The notes: generated by a model from the letters alone, not told the origin. A DNA stretch of 7,150 nucleotides from CAYSZB01 sp964435475 (GCA_964435475.1 CAYSZB010000097.1:1-7150); one strand, 5' to 3'; shown: positions 1 to 6,705, counted from the first letter of the stretch. Numbers and translations are program-made.

Positions 1-84
1 TGGGGCGGGAGGGGGTCGAACCCTCACGATGTCACCATCGAAGGATTTTAAGTCCTTTGCGTCTGCCTATTCCGCCACCGCCCC
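1..84 (-). tRNA. tRNA-Leu (anticodon UAA)
   Basis: Read on the minus strand this folds into a complete class II tRNA. The acceptor stem GGGGCGG pairs with CCGCCCC, followed by discriminator A at position 1. There is a D arm, an anticodon stem AAGGA/TCCTT with loop CTTAAAA (anticodon TAA), a long variable arm (CGATG, GTGA loop, CATCG) and a T arm GAGGG-TTCGACC-CCCTC. The long variable arm plus the UAA anticodon identify leucine, reading UUA (and UUG by wobble). There is no intron, although this tRNA carries a group I intron in many cyanobacteria. Whether CCA is encoded cannot be seen, because the window begins at the discriminator base. The gene diverges from the permease gene. Confidence 0.96.
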
Positions 85-102
85 ATGGATGCGCTGGAAA
101 AG

Positions 103-108
103 ATTTTA
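103..108 (-). promoter_or_regulatory. Candidate extended -10 promoter element of tRNA-Leu
   Basis: On the minus strand TAAAAT is preceded by TGG, which matches an extended -10 (TGn) element. It predicts a transcription start near position 96, about 12 nt before the mature tRNA 5' end at 84, a normal distance for a tRNA precursor. No convincing -35 box is seen at 16-18 bp, which is tolerable with an extended -10. This is inference from consensus only. Confidence 0.5.
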
Positions 109-150
109 CCACAAACAACAAAATCCAAATCCTCTTTTTGGTCCCAGTTA

Positions 151-178
151 CTGCCATTTATGGTTGGACGATTATAAT
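151..178 (+). promoter_or_regulatory. Candidate sigma70-type promoter of the permease operon
   Basis: A perfect TATAAT lies at 173-178. A 4/6 match to the -35 consensus (CTGCCA, 151-156) sits 16 bp upstream. The predicted transcription start is about 185, practically the A of the ATG at 186, so the transcript would have no leader. There is no Shine-Dalgarno sequence in front of this ATG, which fits. The promoter lies in the spacer shared with the divergent tRNA-Leu gene. Confidence 0.55.
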
Positions 179-185
179 TAGCGCC

Positions 186-1769
186 ATGCAATTAACCCTC
201 TTGAACTGGTTTTTGGCGATCCTGCCTGTTTTGGTGGTGATCGTTTTAATGATGGCTTTTAAATGGTCCGGCAGCAAGGCAGGGGTTGCCGGGCTGATTA
301 CCGGGATAACCATCGCCACGCTGATCTATGGCACTGACCTCACTGTGGTCTCTTATTCTGTGGTCAAAGCCGTTCTTTTAGCACTGGATGTCTTACTAGT
401 TGTGTGGACTGCCCTGCTGCTGTACAACATAGCCAATGAAGCAGGCGCAATCCGCATGATCGGTGAACAACTCCCCAATCTCACCTCGGATCGGGTGATG
501 CAGACCATCCTGATCGGCTGGTTGTTGGTCACTTTTTTGCAAGGTATGGGCGGCTTCGGAGTACCCATAGCCATCTGTGCCCCCATCCTGGTAGGTATGG
601 GTTTTGCCCCTGTCCAGGCGGTGGTGATGGCTGCCATCGGGCATGCCTGGGCTGTCAATTTTGGCACCCTGGCATCTGCCTTCCAGGCTCTTTTGGCGGT
701 AACCGGTTTGCCGGGTGAGCTGCTGGCACCAACCACAGCCTTCCTCCTGGGTGCCTGCAGTTACTTCTGCGGAGCAATCATAGTAACCGTTGGTACTGGT
801 TGGAAAGGCCTGAAACACGCCATCCCTGCCCTGCTCATCCTGGGAACAGTTATGAGTGTTGTCCAGTATGTCCTGGCGACCAACCGGCTTTGGACTTTAG
901 GCACAACCGGTGCTGGTATTGCCGGTCTTTTGGTCAGCTTGCTGGTGCTCAAACTCCCCATGTACCGGGACAAAAAACCTGTGGCTTCAACAGAAGAACC
1001 ACCAGAGACCCGGGCTGCCAGGGTCAAGCCTAAGGATTTCCTGTTAAGCATGTCAGCCTATTTGCTCCTCGTCATCCTGGGCTTCAGCATCAACATGATC
1101 CCACCGCTCAAACAATTCCTCTCCCAGGTAAAACTATCCCTCACCTTCCCCGAACTGGTCACCTCGCATGGCTGGCTAACCACAGCCGGTCCCGGGCGGG
1201 TGATATCTATCTTCAGCCATCCCGGAGTTATCCTGCTCTACACCTGCGCGATTGCTTACCTGATCTACCTGAAAACCGGTCTCATTAAGAAAGGTGCTCT
1301 CAAACGCATCATCAACGGGGTCAGCAAGAGTGGTGTCAATGCATCGCTGGGTGTGATCACCCTGGTCAGCCTGGCCAGCATCATGTCACATGCCGGCATG
1401 AATTCCATGCTTGCTCGGGGCTTGAGCGAGACGATCAGCCGCTCTTTTTATCCCGCCGTCTCCCCGCTGATTGGCGCACTGGGTGCCTTCATCACCGGCT
1501 CAAATAACAATTCCAATATCCTGTTTGCAGTGATGCAGATGGATGCCGCCAAACTGCTGCAACTGCCTGTTCCCGTGATCCTGGCAGCCCAATCCGCCGG
1601 CGGTTCGATCGGCAGCATCATGTCGCCTGCCAAGGTCATTGTGGGCTGCAGTACCGTTGGCCTGACCGGCAGGGAAGGCGAGGCAATTCGGCGTATCATG
1701 CTCCTGGGTCTGATTCCCATTACTGTCATTGCCATCCTGGCAACCATTTTGGCATTGATCATGGGGTAA
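186..1769 (+). CDS. lctP: L-lactate permease family transporter (LctP/GlcA family)
   Basis: A 527-aa polytopic inner-membrane protein, close to the family's usual ~530-560 residues. In the LctP family it would import lactate, or glycolate and related 2-hydroxy-acids, together with protons. Many hydrophobic helices run from residue 2 to the C-terminus. Family signatures are visible: GGFGVPIAICAPILVG (122-137), IGHAWAVNFGTLASAF (151-166), the GSNNNSN stretch (438-444) and AAQSAGGSIGSIMSPAKVI (467-485). A soluble, charged loop lies at about 260-285. The reading frame extends upstream to a TTG at 57, but that part runs through the tRNA gene and encodes no family-like sequence. The ATG at 186 places the first helix where the family has it. 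There is no Shine-Dalgarno sequence, and a TATAAT box ends 8 nt before the ATG. It is the first gene of a probable four-gene transcript. Substrate choice among lactate, glycolate and others cannot be decided from sequence; no lactate dehydrogenase gene is adjacent. Confidence 0.9.
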   Translation: MQLTLLNWFLAILPVLVVIVLMMAFKWSGSKAGVAGLITGITIATLIYGTDLTVVSYSVVKAVLLALDVLLVVWTALLLYNIANEAGAIRMIGEQLPNLTSDRVMQTILIGWLLVTFLQGMGGFGVPIAICAPILVGMGFAPVQAVVMAAIGHAWAVNFGTLASAFQALLAVTGLPGELLAPTTAFLLGACSYFCGAIIVTVGTGWKGLKHAIPALLILGTVMSVVQYVLATNRLWTLGTTGAGIAGLLVSLLVLKLPMYRDKKPVASTEEPPETRAARVKPKDFLLSMSAYLLLVILGFSINMIPPLKQFLSQVKLSLTFPELVTSHGWLTTAGPGRVISIFSHPGVILLYTCAIAYLIYLKTGLIKKGALKRIINGVSKSGVNASLGVITLVSLASIMSHAGMNSMLARGLSETISRSFYPAVSPLIGALGAFITGSNNNSNILFAVMQMDAAKLLQLPVPVILAAQSAGGSIGSIMSPAKVIVGCSTVGLTGREGEAIRRIMLLGLIPITVIAILATILALIMG

Positions 1770-1771
1770 AG

Positions 1772-1957
1772 ATGAAAAAATCAAACTCCTTACTCCCCAA
1801 ACTCCAATCTCCCCGCACCTACCTGGTCATTTTTCTGCTGAACCTGGTTCTGCCATTCATTCTCCATGCCGGGTTATCACAGGGCATCAGTTGGCTAAGC
1901 ATCCTCAGTGGATGCATCCTCCTGTTTACATGGCTGCTGTTATTGATCCTCAAGTAA
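1772..1957 (+). CDS. Small two-helix membrane protein, unknown function
   Basis: A 61-aa protein that I do not recognise. It has a basic N-terminus (MKKSN...K...R), then two hydrophobic segments at about residues 17-37 and 39-60, joined by a short HAGLSQG turn. It ends directly after the second helix with a lysine. Positive charges before helix 1 and at the end suggest both termini are in the cytoplasm. The ATG comes 2 bp after the permease stop codon, and the GGGG at 1763-1766 could act as ribosome-binding site, so translation is probably coupled to the permease. Its 3' end overlaps the next gene by 28 bp. It is too short for a safe family call. Its position makes an accessory role for the permease or for the following membrane protein conceivable, but this is a guess. 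That it is a real gene rests on its spacing and its plausible membrane topology. Confidence 0.6.
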   Translation: MKKSNSLLPKLQSPRTYLVIFLLNLVLPFILHAGLSQGISWLSILSGCILLFTWLLLLILK

Positions 1958-2631
1958 AACACAGGTTTCTGTCCAAGCTGCCATTGCTGCTTGGGATGAT
2001 CTTCCTGCTTTTCGCCGTTATTTTCCTCTACTGGCGGCTCATTCCAGCCAGGACCGAACAGGCTGAACTGAACCTGCCTGCCGGTGTGCTTCCCGCCAGT
2101 CCTCAAGGCAAGCCAATATTCCTGGAAAATGACCTTGAATTGCGTCTGTCCTACCCCAGCCGGGTCCGCGCCGGTGAAAAAGCCATCCTGGTACTGGATG
2201 TCACCCCAAATACATCAACTGGAAAAGATGATACTTCAGCAAGCCAGGGGGCAATGGCAGTTGAATTATCATTTCGCGACATGCAATTAGCACCCCAGGG
2301 CATGGTCTTGAGTGTCTATGATCCCCTTCAGCCCAAGTCCTTTTCCTGGGAACTTGACTCGCAAGCCCAGGGGATGCGCAACGGCAGCCTGTGGTTATCC
2401 ATGCTTTTTGCAGGTGGCAATGATCAGCAAGTCGAGGTTGCCCTGGCTGAATGGGATATTCAGATCGAAGTGATCCGCCTTTGGGGCATGAATTCGACCA
2501 CTGTGACCTGGTTGGCCATGCTGGCTTTGATATCCTGGGGCGGCATGATGGCGCTTGGTGTAAAATTGGAGCAGGACCTAAAGATGCGATCACCCTCCGA
2601 CTTGAAAAGTCCTGCTGCTAAAAACAATTAA
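1930..2631 (+). CDS. Membrane protein with helices at both ends and an extracytoplasmic domain, unknown function
   Basis: A 233-aa protein (from the ATG at 1930) of a family I do not recognise. Residues 1-15 are polar, and a first membrane helix spans about 16-38 (LPLLLGMIFLLFAVIFLYW). Residues 40-188 form a hydrophilic domain with alternating hydrophobic strands (LELRLSYP, AILVLDVTP, AVELSFRD, VEVALAEWDIQIEVIRLW), suggestive of a beta-sandwich. A second helix lies at about 192-212, followed by a charged tail (KLEQDLKMRSPSD...). With short basic cytoplasmic ends, the middle domain would lie outside the cytoplasm. There are no cysteine pairs or catalytic motifs to assign chemistry. The start is uncertain: ATG at 1912 and TTG at 1891 are in the same frame, and none has a clear Shine-Dalgarno sequence. 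The ATG at 1930 was chosen because it gives the smallest overlap (28 bp) with the upstream gene. The gene ends 15 bp before murE, so it is probably cotranscribed with it. Confidence 0.72.
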   Translation: MAAVIDPQVKHRFLSKLPLLLGMIFLLFAVIFLYWRLIPARTEQAELNLPAGVLPASPQGKPIFLENDLELRLSYPSRVRAGEKAILVLDVTPNTSTGKDDTSASQGAMAVELSFRDMQLAPQGMVLSVYDPLQPKSFSWELDSQAQGMRNGSLWLSMLFAGGNDQQVEVALAEWDIQIEVIRLWGMNSTTVTWLAMLALISWGGMMALGVKLEQDLKMRSPSDLKSPAAKNN

Positions 2632-2646
2632 GGAAAATGGTGTAAT

Positions 2647-4212
2647 ATGCCATCAAAAAATTACCGATTACTGCCCAAGTTATTCAAACAGGTGCCCGTG
2701 GAGACTGTATCTCCAGTTCCGGTTATCTATATCCGTGGCATTGCCCTCGATTCGCGGGAAGTCCGCCCTGGTGACCTGTTTGTCGCCTTGAGCGGCGGTT
2801 TAACTGATGGTCACCGCTTCATTCCACAGGCGATCCGCAATGGCGCCGTGGCAATTTTGGGTGACCGCGGGGATGTGAGCACTATGGTACCTTACATCCA
2901 GGTCAAAGGCAGCACACGCCGTGCCATGGCATACCTGGCAGCTGCACTGCACGGCTTTCCCGCCCACAATATGATCGTCATCGGCGTCACCGGCACCGAT
3001 GGCAAGACCACCACCACCATGATGATCCACCGCATCCTGGTCAATGCCGGGATCAAGACGGGCATGATCTCGACGGTCAGTGCGGTCATCGGAGGTGAGG
3101 AACGTGATACCGGCTTTCACGTGACCACCCCCGAATCCCCTGCCATCCAATCCTACCTGGCAGACATGGTCACCGCTGGCGTGACTCACGTGGTTCTTGA
3201 GACCACCTCGCACGGCCTGGCACAGGAACGCGTCACCGGCTGTGAGTATGACCTGGGTGTCGTCACCAATGTGACCCACGAACACCTCGATTACCACGGT
3301 ACCTATGAAGCCTACCTGCAGGCCAAGGGGCGGCTTTTTGAGATGCTTTCGCAAACACCCCGCAAAAAAACAGGCAACTTACGTGCTGCCATTCTCAATA
3401 AGGACGACCAGTCATATTCGTACATGAAACGTGTCTCCCCTCCGGGTTTCATTAGTTACAGCATGATCAATGAAGCAGACATCTGGGCAGATCACATTGT
3501 CAATACGCCTGAAGAGCTGCGTTTCACCTGTCATTTTGGCAATAAATCATTTCCTGTGAAGACAAAAATGATCGGCATGTTCAACGTGTCCAACGCCCTG
3601 GCAGCCATCGCTGCAACTGTCCTGTGCCTGGGTCTGCCCATCGAAGGTGCGGTCAAGGTTTTGGGTGAGATGGCGGGCGTGCCCGGCAGGATGGAACGCA
3701 TCAACCTCGGGCAGAGTTTCACGGCCATTGTCGATTTTGCCCATACCCCCAACGCCCTGCAGCGGGCACTAGAGACCGTCAGGAGCCTGACCCATGGCCG
3801 GGTGATCGCAGTTTTCGGCTCAGCCGGCTTGCGCGACCGCGAAAAGCGCCACATGATGCCTAAAGTTTCGATTGCCAATGCCGACCTCAGCATATTAACT
3901 GCCGAAGACCCCCGCACCGAGTCACTGAATGACATCCTGGCTGACATGGCAGGGGCTGCCGTGGAAGCGGGTGGAATCGAAGGTAAAACCTTCTGGCGCG
4001 TCCCGGACCGCGGTGAAGCCATCCGGCTGGCCTGCCAGCTTGCCCAACCGGGTGACCTGGTCATTGCCTGCGGCAAGGGGCATGAGCAGTCCATGTGCTT
4101 TGATACCACCGAGTACTTGTGGGATGACCGGGTAGCCATGCATTCGGCTTTAGCCGGTCTTTTGGGTGTGCCCGGCCCTGAAATGCCCTATTTGCCGACC
4201 AGGATGAGTTAA
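2647..4212 (+). CDS. murE: MurE-type UDP-N-acetylmuramoyl-tripeptide synthetase
   Basis: A 521-aa cytoplasmic Mur ligase that adds the third amino acid to UDP-MurNAc-L-Ala-D-Glu in peptidoglycan synthesis, using ATP. The N-terminal UMP-binding domain shows DSREVRPGDLFVAL (35-48) and DGHRFIPQAIRNGA (54-67). The central ATPase domain has the P-loop GVTGTDGKTTTT (113-124), TTPES (160-164), ETTSHGL (185-191), HEHLDYHGT (211-219) and a lysine in AKGRLF (K227) at the position usually carbamylated. The C-terminal domain has GRMERI, DFAHTPNAL, FGSAGLRDREKR, EDPRTES (420-426) and CGKGHE (475-480). The position equivalent to the DNPR motif of diaminopimelate-adding enzymes reads EDPR, so the amino acid added may be lysine or ornithine instead. 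The Arg (423) and Glu (480) that contact the side chain in DAP enzymes remain. AAGGAAA lies about 12 nt before the ATG, a loosely spaced ribosome-binding site. No other mur gene is nearby. Family is certain; specificity is not. Confidence 0.93.
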   Translation: MPSKNYRLLPKLFKQVPVETVSPVPVIYIRGIALDSREVRPGDLFVALSGGLTDGHRFIPQAIRNGAVAILGDRGDVSTMVPYIQVKGSTRRAMAYLAAALHGFPAHNMIVIGVTGTDGKTTTTMMIHRILVNAGIKTGMISTVSAVIGGEERDTGFHVTTPESPAIQSYLADMVTAGVTHVVLETTSHGLAQERVTGCEYDLGVVTNVTHEHLDYHGTYEAYLQAKGRLFEMLSQTPRKKTGNLRAAILNKDDQSYSYMKRVSPPGFISYSMINEADIWADHIVNTPEELRFTCHFGNKSFPVKTKMIGMFNVSNALAAIAATVLCLGLPIEGAVKVLGEMAGVPGRMERINLGQSFTAIVDFAHTPNALQRALETVRSLTHGRVIAVFGSAGLRDREKRHMMPKVSIANADLSILTAEDPRTESLNDILADMAGAAVEAGGIEGKTFWRVPDRGEAIRLACQLAQPGDLVIACGKGHEQSMCFDTTEYLWDDRVAMHSALAGLLGVPGPEMPYLPTRMS

Positions 4213-4215
4213 AAC

Positions 4216-4249
4216 AAAGGAGCTGTCCAAAATTGGACAGCTCCTTTTT
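4216..4249. terminator. Bidirectional rho-independent terminator between convergent operons
   Basis: A perfect inverted repeat begins four bases after the murE stop codon. AAGGAGCTGTCCAA (4217-4230) is complementary to 4233-4246 around a tiny AA centre. Allowing for a realistic AAAATT loop, this leaves a 12-bp stem. A T-run (4245-4249) follows on the plus strand. On the minus strand the stem is followed by TTTGTTTT, so it can also end the rpsO-pnp transcript, whose last stop codon lies about 20 bp away. Confidence 0.93.
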
Positions 4250-4269
4250 ATTACCGAAACAATTAACTT

Positions 4270-6507
4270 CTATCTTCTGCTTCCGCGGTTGCCATCGCGG
4301 CTGCCACCACTGCGACCACCACTGCTGCGGCCGTCCCGGCTGCCTCCGTGGGAATTCCCACTGGAGCGGCTGCGGTTCTTGTTGTCGTGCTCACGCGCCT
4401 CTTCAGCGGTCCAGCCTTCCAGCAGTGCCTGTCGACTCAGGCGGATCTTGCCATCCGGGCTGATATCGGTGACCATCACGGTCAGTTCATCGCCCAGGTT
4501 GACCACATCTTCGACCTTTTCAACCCGTTCGCTGGCCAGTTGCGAAATGTGCACCAGGCCGTCCACACCGGGCAGGATCTCGATGAATGCACCAAAATCA
4601 GCCACCCGTACGCACTTGCCGGTGTAAATCCGGCCGATCTCGGGTGTCTCGGTCAGGCTGAGGATGCGGTCCCTGGCTTCCTGGTATCCCACGCCGTCAA
4701 TAGCTGCAATGTAAACCGTGCCATCGTCATCAATGTCGATCTTGGTCTTGGTCTCTTCCTGCAATGCGCGGATGTTCTTGCCGCCGGGTCCAATGATTGC
4801 GCCGATCTTGTCAATCGGCACTTTCACGACTTCGATCCGTGGTGCATGCGCTTTCAGGTCCGCATTGGGTTCAGGGATGACTGCCAGCATCTGGTCAAGG
4901 ATGTTCAGGCGTGCAACCCGGGCATGTTCCAGCGCTTCCGCCATGATGGTGGTCGTGATGCCGCTGATCTTGATGTCCATCTGCAAGGCGGTGATGCCTT
5001 CTTTTGTCCCGGTGACTTTGAAATCCATGTCGCCCAGGTGATCCTCGGTGCCGAGGATATCGGTCAGGATGACGTATTTATCGCCTTCCATGATCAAGCC
5101 CATTGCCACACCCGAAACAGGCGCGCTGATCGGCACACCGGTATCCATCAATGCCAGGGTCGAACCGCAAACGGATGCCATCGATGAGGAGCCATTTGAG
5201 CTCATCACTTCGGAAACCAGGCGCAGGGTATAGGGGAATAATTTTTCGTCCGGCAAGACCGGCACCAGGGCACGTTCTGCCAGGGCACCATGCCCGATCT
5301 CACGGCGGGACTGCCCGCCAACACGCTTGACCTCACCGGTGCAGTAACCCGGGAAGTTGTAATGGTGCATGTAGCGTTTTGATTCATTCTGGATCAGGTT
5401 GTCCAGTTCCTGGGCTTCCTTGGGGGTGCCAAGGGTTGCCAGGGTCAGCACCTGTGTTTCACCGCGTGTGAACAATCCGGAGCCATGGGCTCGCGGGCTG
5501 ATGTTAACCTCGCAGGTGATATCGCGGATCTGGGCAGGTACGCGGTTGTCAGGGCGCTTGTTGTCATAAAGAATGCGATCACGCACGATCTTCTTCTCAG
5601 CTTCATCAAATGCGGCAGCCAGGTCTGCTTTATGGGCAGGGTCTTCTTCAGTGCCGAGGGTCATCTCACTCAGGAATGCATCCTTGAGCAGGCGAATACC
5701 GCCATACAGACCTTCCTTGGTGTAGGGTTGGTCCATGATGGCGACCAGGCGTTCCTTGATCTGTGCTTCAGTGGCCTGGACCAGGGTTTGATCCAGTTCA
5801 TAGACCTCAACTTCCTTTTTGGCCTTACCGACCTCTTTGGCCATATTGATCTGCATGTCAATGACCGGCTGGATGCTGCGATGTGCCAGTTCGAGTGCTT
5901 CGACCATCAAAGCTTCAGACACCTCGTAAGCACCACTCTCAACCATCAAAATGGCTTCACGTGTCCCCGCAACGCGCAGGTCCAGGTCAGAGACTTCCAT
6001 TTCCTGGAAAGAGGGGTTTACAACCAATTTTCCATCCACATAAGCGATGCGCACTGCACCCACCGGTCCGCCCCAGGGGATATCGGAGATCATCAAGGCA
6101 GCGGAGGCTGCATTGATCGCCAGGATATCCAGCGGGTTCTCGGTATCAGCGGAGAGCGACATCAACACAACCTGCACTTCGTTGCGCATGCCCTCCTGGA
6201 AAAGGGGACGCAGTGGACGATCGGTCAGGCGTGCTGTCAGGGTTGCTTCCGTGCTGGGTCGGCCTTCACGGCGGAAGAAAGACCCGGGGATGCGCCCGCC
6301 GGCATACATGCGTTCTTCATATTCCACACTGAGTGGGAAGAAGTCGATGCCTTCACGCACACCACCCATCGTGGCAGCCGCAAAGATAATGCTGTCGCCC
6401 TGCCTGAGGGTGACTGAACCACCAGCTTGCTGGGCAAGGCGACCGGTTTCAAAGGTCAGTTCCTTATCCCCAAGCATGGTTTTGAATAATTTAGCTTCTG
6501 GTTTCAT
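4270..6507 (-). CDS. pnp: Polyribonucleotide nucleotidyltransferase (PNPase)
   Basis: A 745-aa 3'-to-5' phosphorolytic exoribonuclease of mRNA decay, normally a cytoplasmic ring-shaped trimer. The first RNase PH domain carries RMYAGGRIPGSFFRREGRPS (66-85). A helical linker at about 225-315 is followed by the second PH domain with SSNGSSSMASVCG (436-448) and EDHLGDMDFKV (488-498). The latter contains D489 and D495, which match the catalytic aspartates of E. coli PNPase. A KH domain (about 560-602, GAIIGPGGKNIR) and an S1 domain (about 622-694, GKCVRVADFGAFIEILPG) follow. The last ~40 residues are a Gly/Ser/Arg/Asp-rich tail with GGSRDG twice. The start was set at MKPEAKLF because AAGGAA lies 7 nt upstream. 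The frame could extend by 26 residues (to 6585), but these do not look like PNPase. The gene follows rpsO in the classical order with a 198-bp spacer. It stops with TAG near the shared terminator. Confidence 0.97.
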   Translation of the reverse strand: MKPEAKLFKTMLGDKELTFETGRLAQQAGGSVTLRQGDSIIFAAATMGGVREGIDFFPLSVEYEERMYAGGRIPGSFFRREGRPSTEATLTARLTDRPLRPLFQEGMRNEVQVVLMSLSADTENPLDILAINAASAALMISDIPWGGPVGAVRIAYVDGKLVVNPSFQEMEVSDLDLRVAGTREAILMVESGAYEVSEALMVEALELAHRSIQPVIDMQINMAKEVGKAKKEVEVYELDQTLVQATEAQIKERLVAIMDQPYTKEGLYGGIRLLKDAFLSEMTLGTEEDPAHKADLAAAFDEAEKKIVRDRILYDNKRPDNRVPAQIRDITCEVNISPRAHGSGLFTRGETQVLTLATLGTPKEAQELDNLIQNESKRYMHHYNFPGYCTGEVKRVGGQSRREIGHGALAERALVPVLPDEKLFPYTLRLVSEVMSSNGSSSMASVCGSTLALMDTGVPISAPVSGVAMGLIMEGDKYVILTDILGTEDHLGDMDFKVTGTKEGITALQMDIKISGITTTIMAEALEHARVARLNILDQMLAVIPEPNADLKAHAPRIEVVKVPIDKIGAIIGPGGKNIRALQEETKTKIDIDDDGTVYIAAIDGVGYQEARDRILSLTETPEIGRIYTGKCVRVADFGAFIEILPGVDGLVHISQLASERVEKVEDVVNLGDELTVMVTDISPDGKIRLSRQALLEGWTAEEAREHDNKNRSRSSGNSHGGSRDGRSSGGRSGGSRDGNRGSRR

Positions 6508-6514
6508 TTTAATG

Positions 6515-6520
6515 TTCCTT
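6515..6520 (-). promoter_or_regulatory. Ribosome-binding site of pnp
   Basis: AAGGAA on the minus strand, 7 nt before the ATG at 6507. It decides the start codon against the 26-residue upstream extension of the frame. Confidence 0.8.
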
Positions 6521-6525
6521 TTCTT

Positions 6526-6537
6526 TGGCGCCCGCCA
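6526..6537 (-). promoter_or_regulatory. Small hairpin directly before the pnp ribosome-binding site
   Basis: On the minus strand TGGC-GGGC-GCCA forms a 4-bp GC-rich stem (5 bp with a tighter loop), ending five bases before the AAGGAA site. It could influence ribosome access, but it is short and may be chance. Confidence 0.3.
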
Positions 6538-6547
6538 GTGCAGGAAC

Positions 6548-6584
6548 TGAAAATCAGCCGCGTCTGAGACGTGATCAATTTTCA
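6548..6584 (-). promoter_or_regulatory. Imperfect long hairpin in the pnp leader
   Basis: The ends TGAAAAT and ATTTTCA are perfectly complementary over 7 bp. The centre CGTC-TCA-GACG forms a 4-bp cap. The six-base segments between (TGATCA opposite CGGCTG) can form several G-U and G-C pairs with two mismatches. The result is one elongated stem about 28 nt before the pnp ribosome-binding site. It sits where E. coli pnp mRNA has its RNase III and PNPase autoregulation hairpin; the equivalence is inference. Confidence 0.5.
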
Positions 6585-6623
6585 ATGCCCGACTGGAAGG
6601 CTATTGATTTTAATATGCAAAAT

Positions 6624-6678
6624 CCGCAGAAACATCCAATCCTGGTTTAAGGTTCTGTTCCAGGCAGGTCTTCTGCGG
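6624..6678 (-). promoter_or_regulatory. Long hairpin in the rpsO-pnp spacer
   Basis: CCGCAGAA and TTCTGCGG are perfectly complementary over 8 bp at the two ends. Inside them, CCTGG and CCAGG pair over 5 bp, with a further CC/GG pairing between. Downstream on the transcript comes ATTTTGC, only a weak U-tract. An ATTTT-based 6-bp repeat (6606-6611 with 6619-6624) overlaps its base. It could be an attenuator between rpsO and pnp or an RNase III processing site. The start is 28 nt after the rpsO stop codon. Confidence 0.55.
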
Positions 6679-6705
6679 TGATCCCCTTATCACGCTTGAA
6701 AACAA

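Noticed and set aside
1..84. tRNA gene as a mobile-element attachment site
   Set aside because: No integrase and no direct repeat of the tRNA 3' end occur in the window; both flanks hold ordinary genes.
57..185. Upstream extension of the permease frame to TTG at 57
   Set aside because: The extension would be read through the antisense of the tRNA-Leu gene, and its first residues (proline-rich) do not resemble the family's N-terminus.
2800..3354. Minus-strand open frame of 184 codons opposite murE
   Set aside because: It overlaps the ATPase domain of MurE and its translation is low-complexity G/D/H/V. The plus-strand frame has unmistakable Mur ligase motifs.
3531..4139. Minus-strand open frame of 202 codons opposite murE
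   Set aside because: It covers the conserved C-terminal ligase domain of MurE in antisense. The composition (S, R, A, P, M) is typical of a shadow frame.
4348..5187. Plus-strand open frame of 279 codons opposite pnp
   Set aside because: It lies wholly antisense to the S1, KH and second PH domains of PNPase. Its translation is rich in C, H and Q without motifs, as expected from the complement of a GC-biased gene.
5485..6417. Plus-strand open frame of 310 codons opposite pnp
   Set aside because: It is antisense to conserved PNPase catalytic-domain sequence, has no ribosome-binding site and no recognisable protein features. It is a shadow of codon bias.
6508..6585. 26-residue N-terminal extension of PNPase
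   Set aside because: The extension has no family resemblance, and AAGGAA is correctly spaced for the internal ATG at 6507. The extended part also lies in the structured leader.
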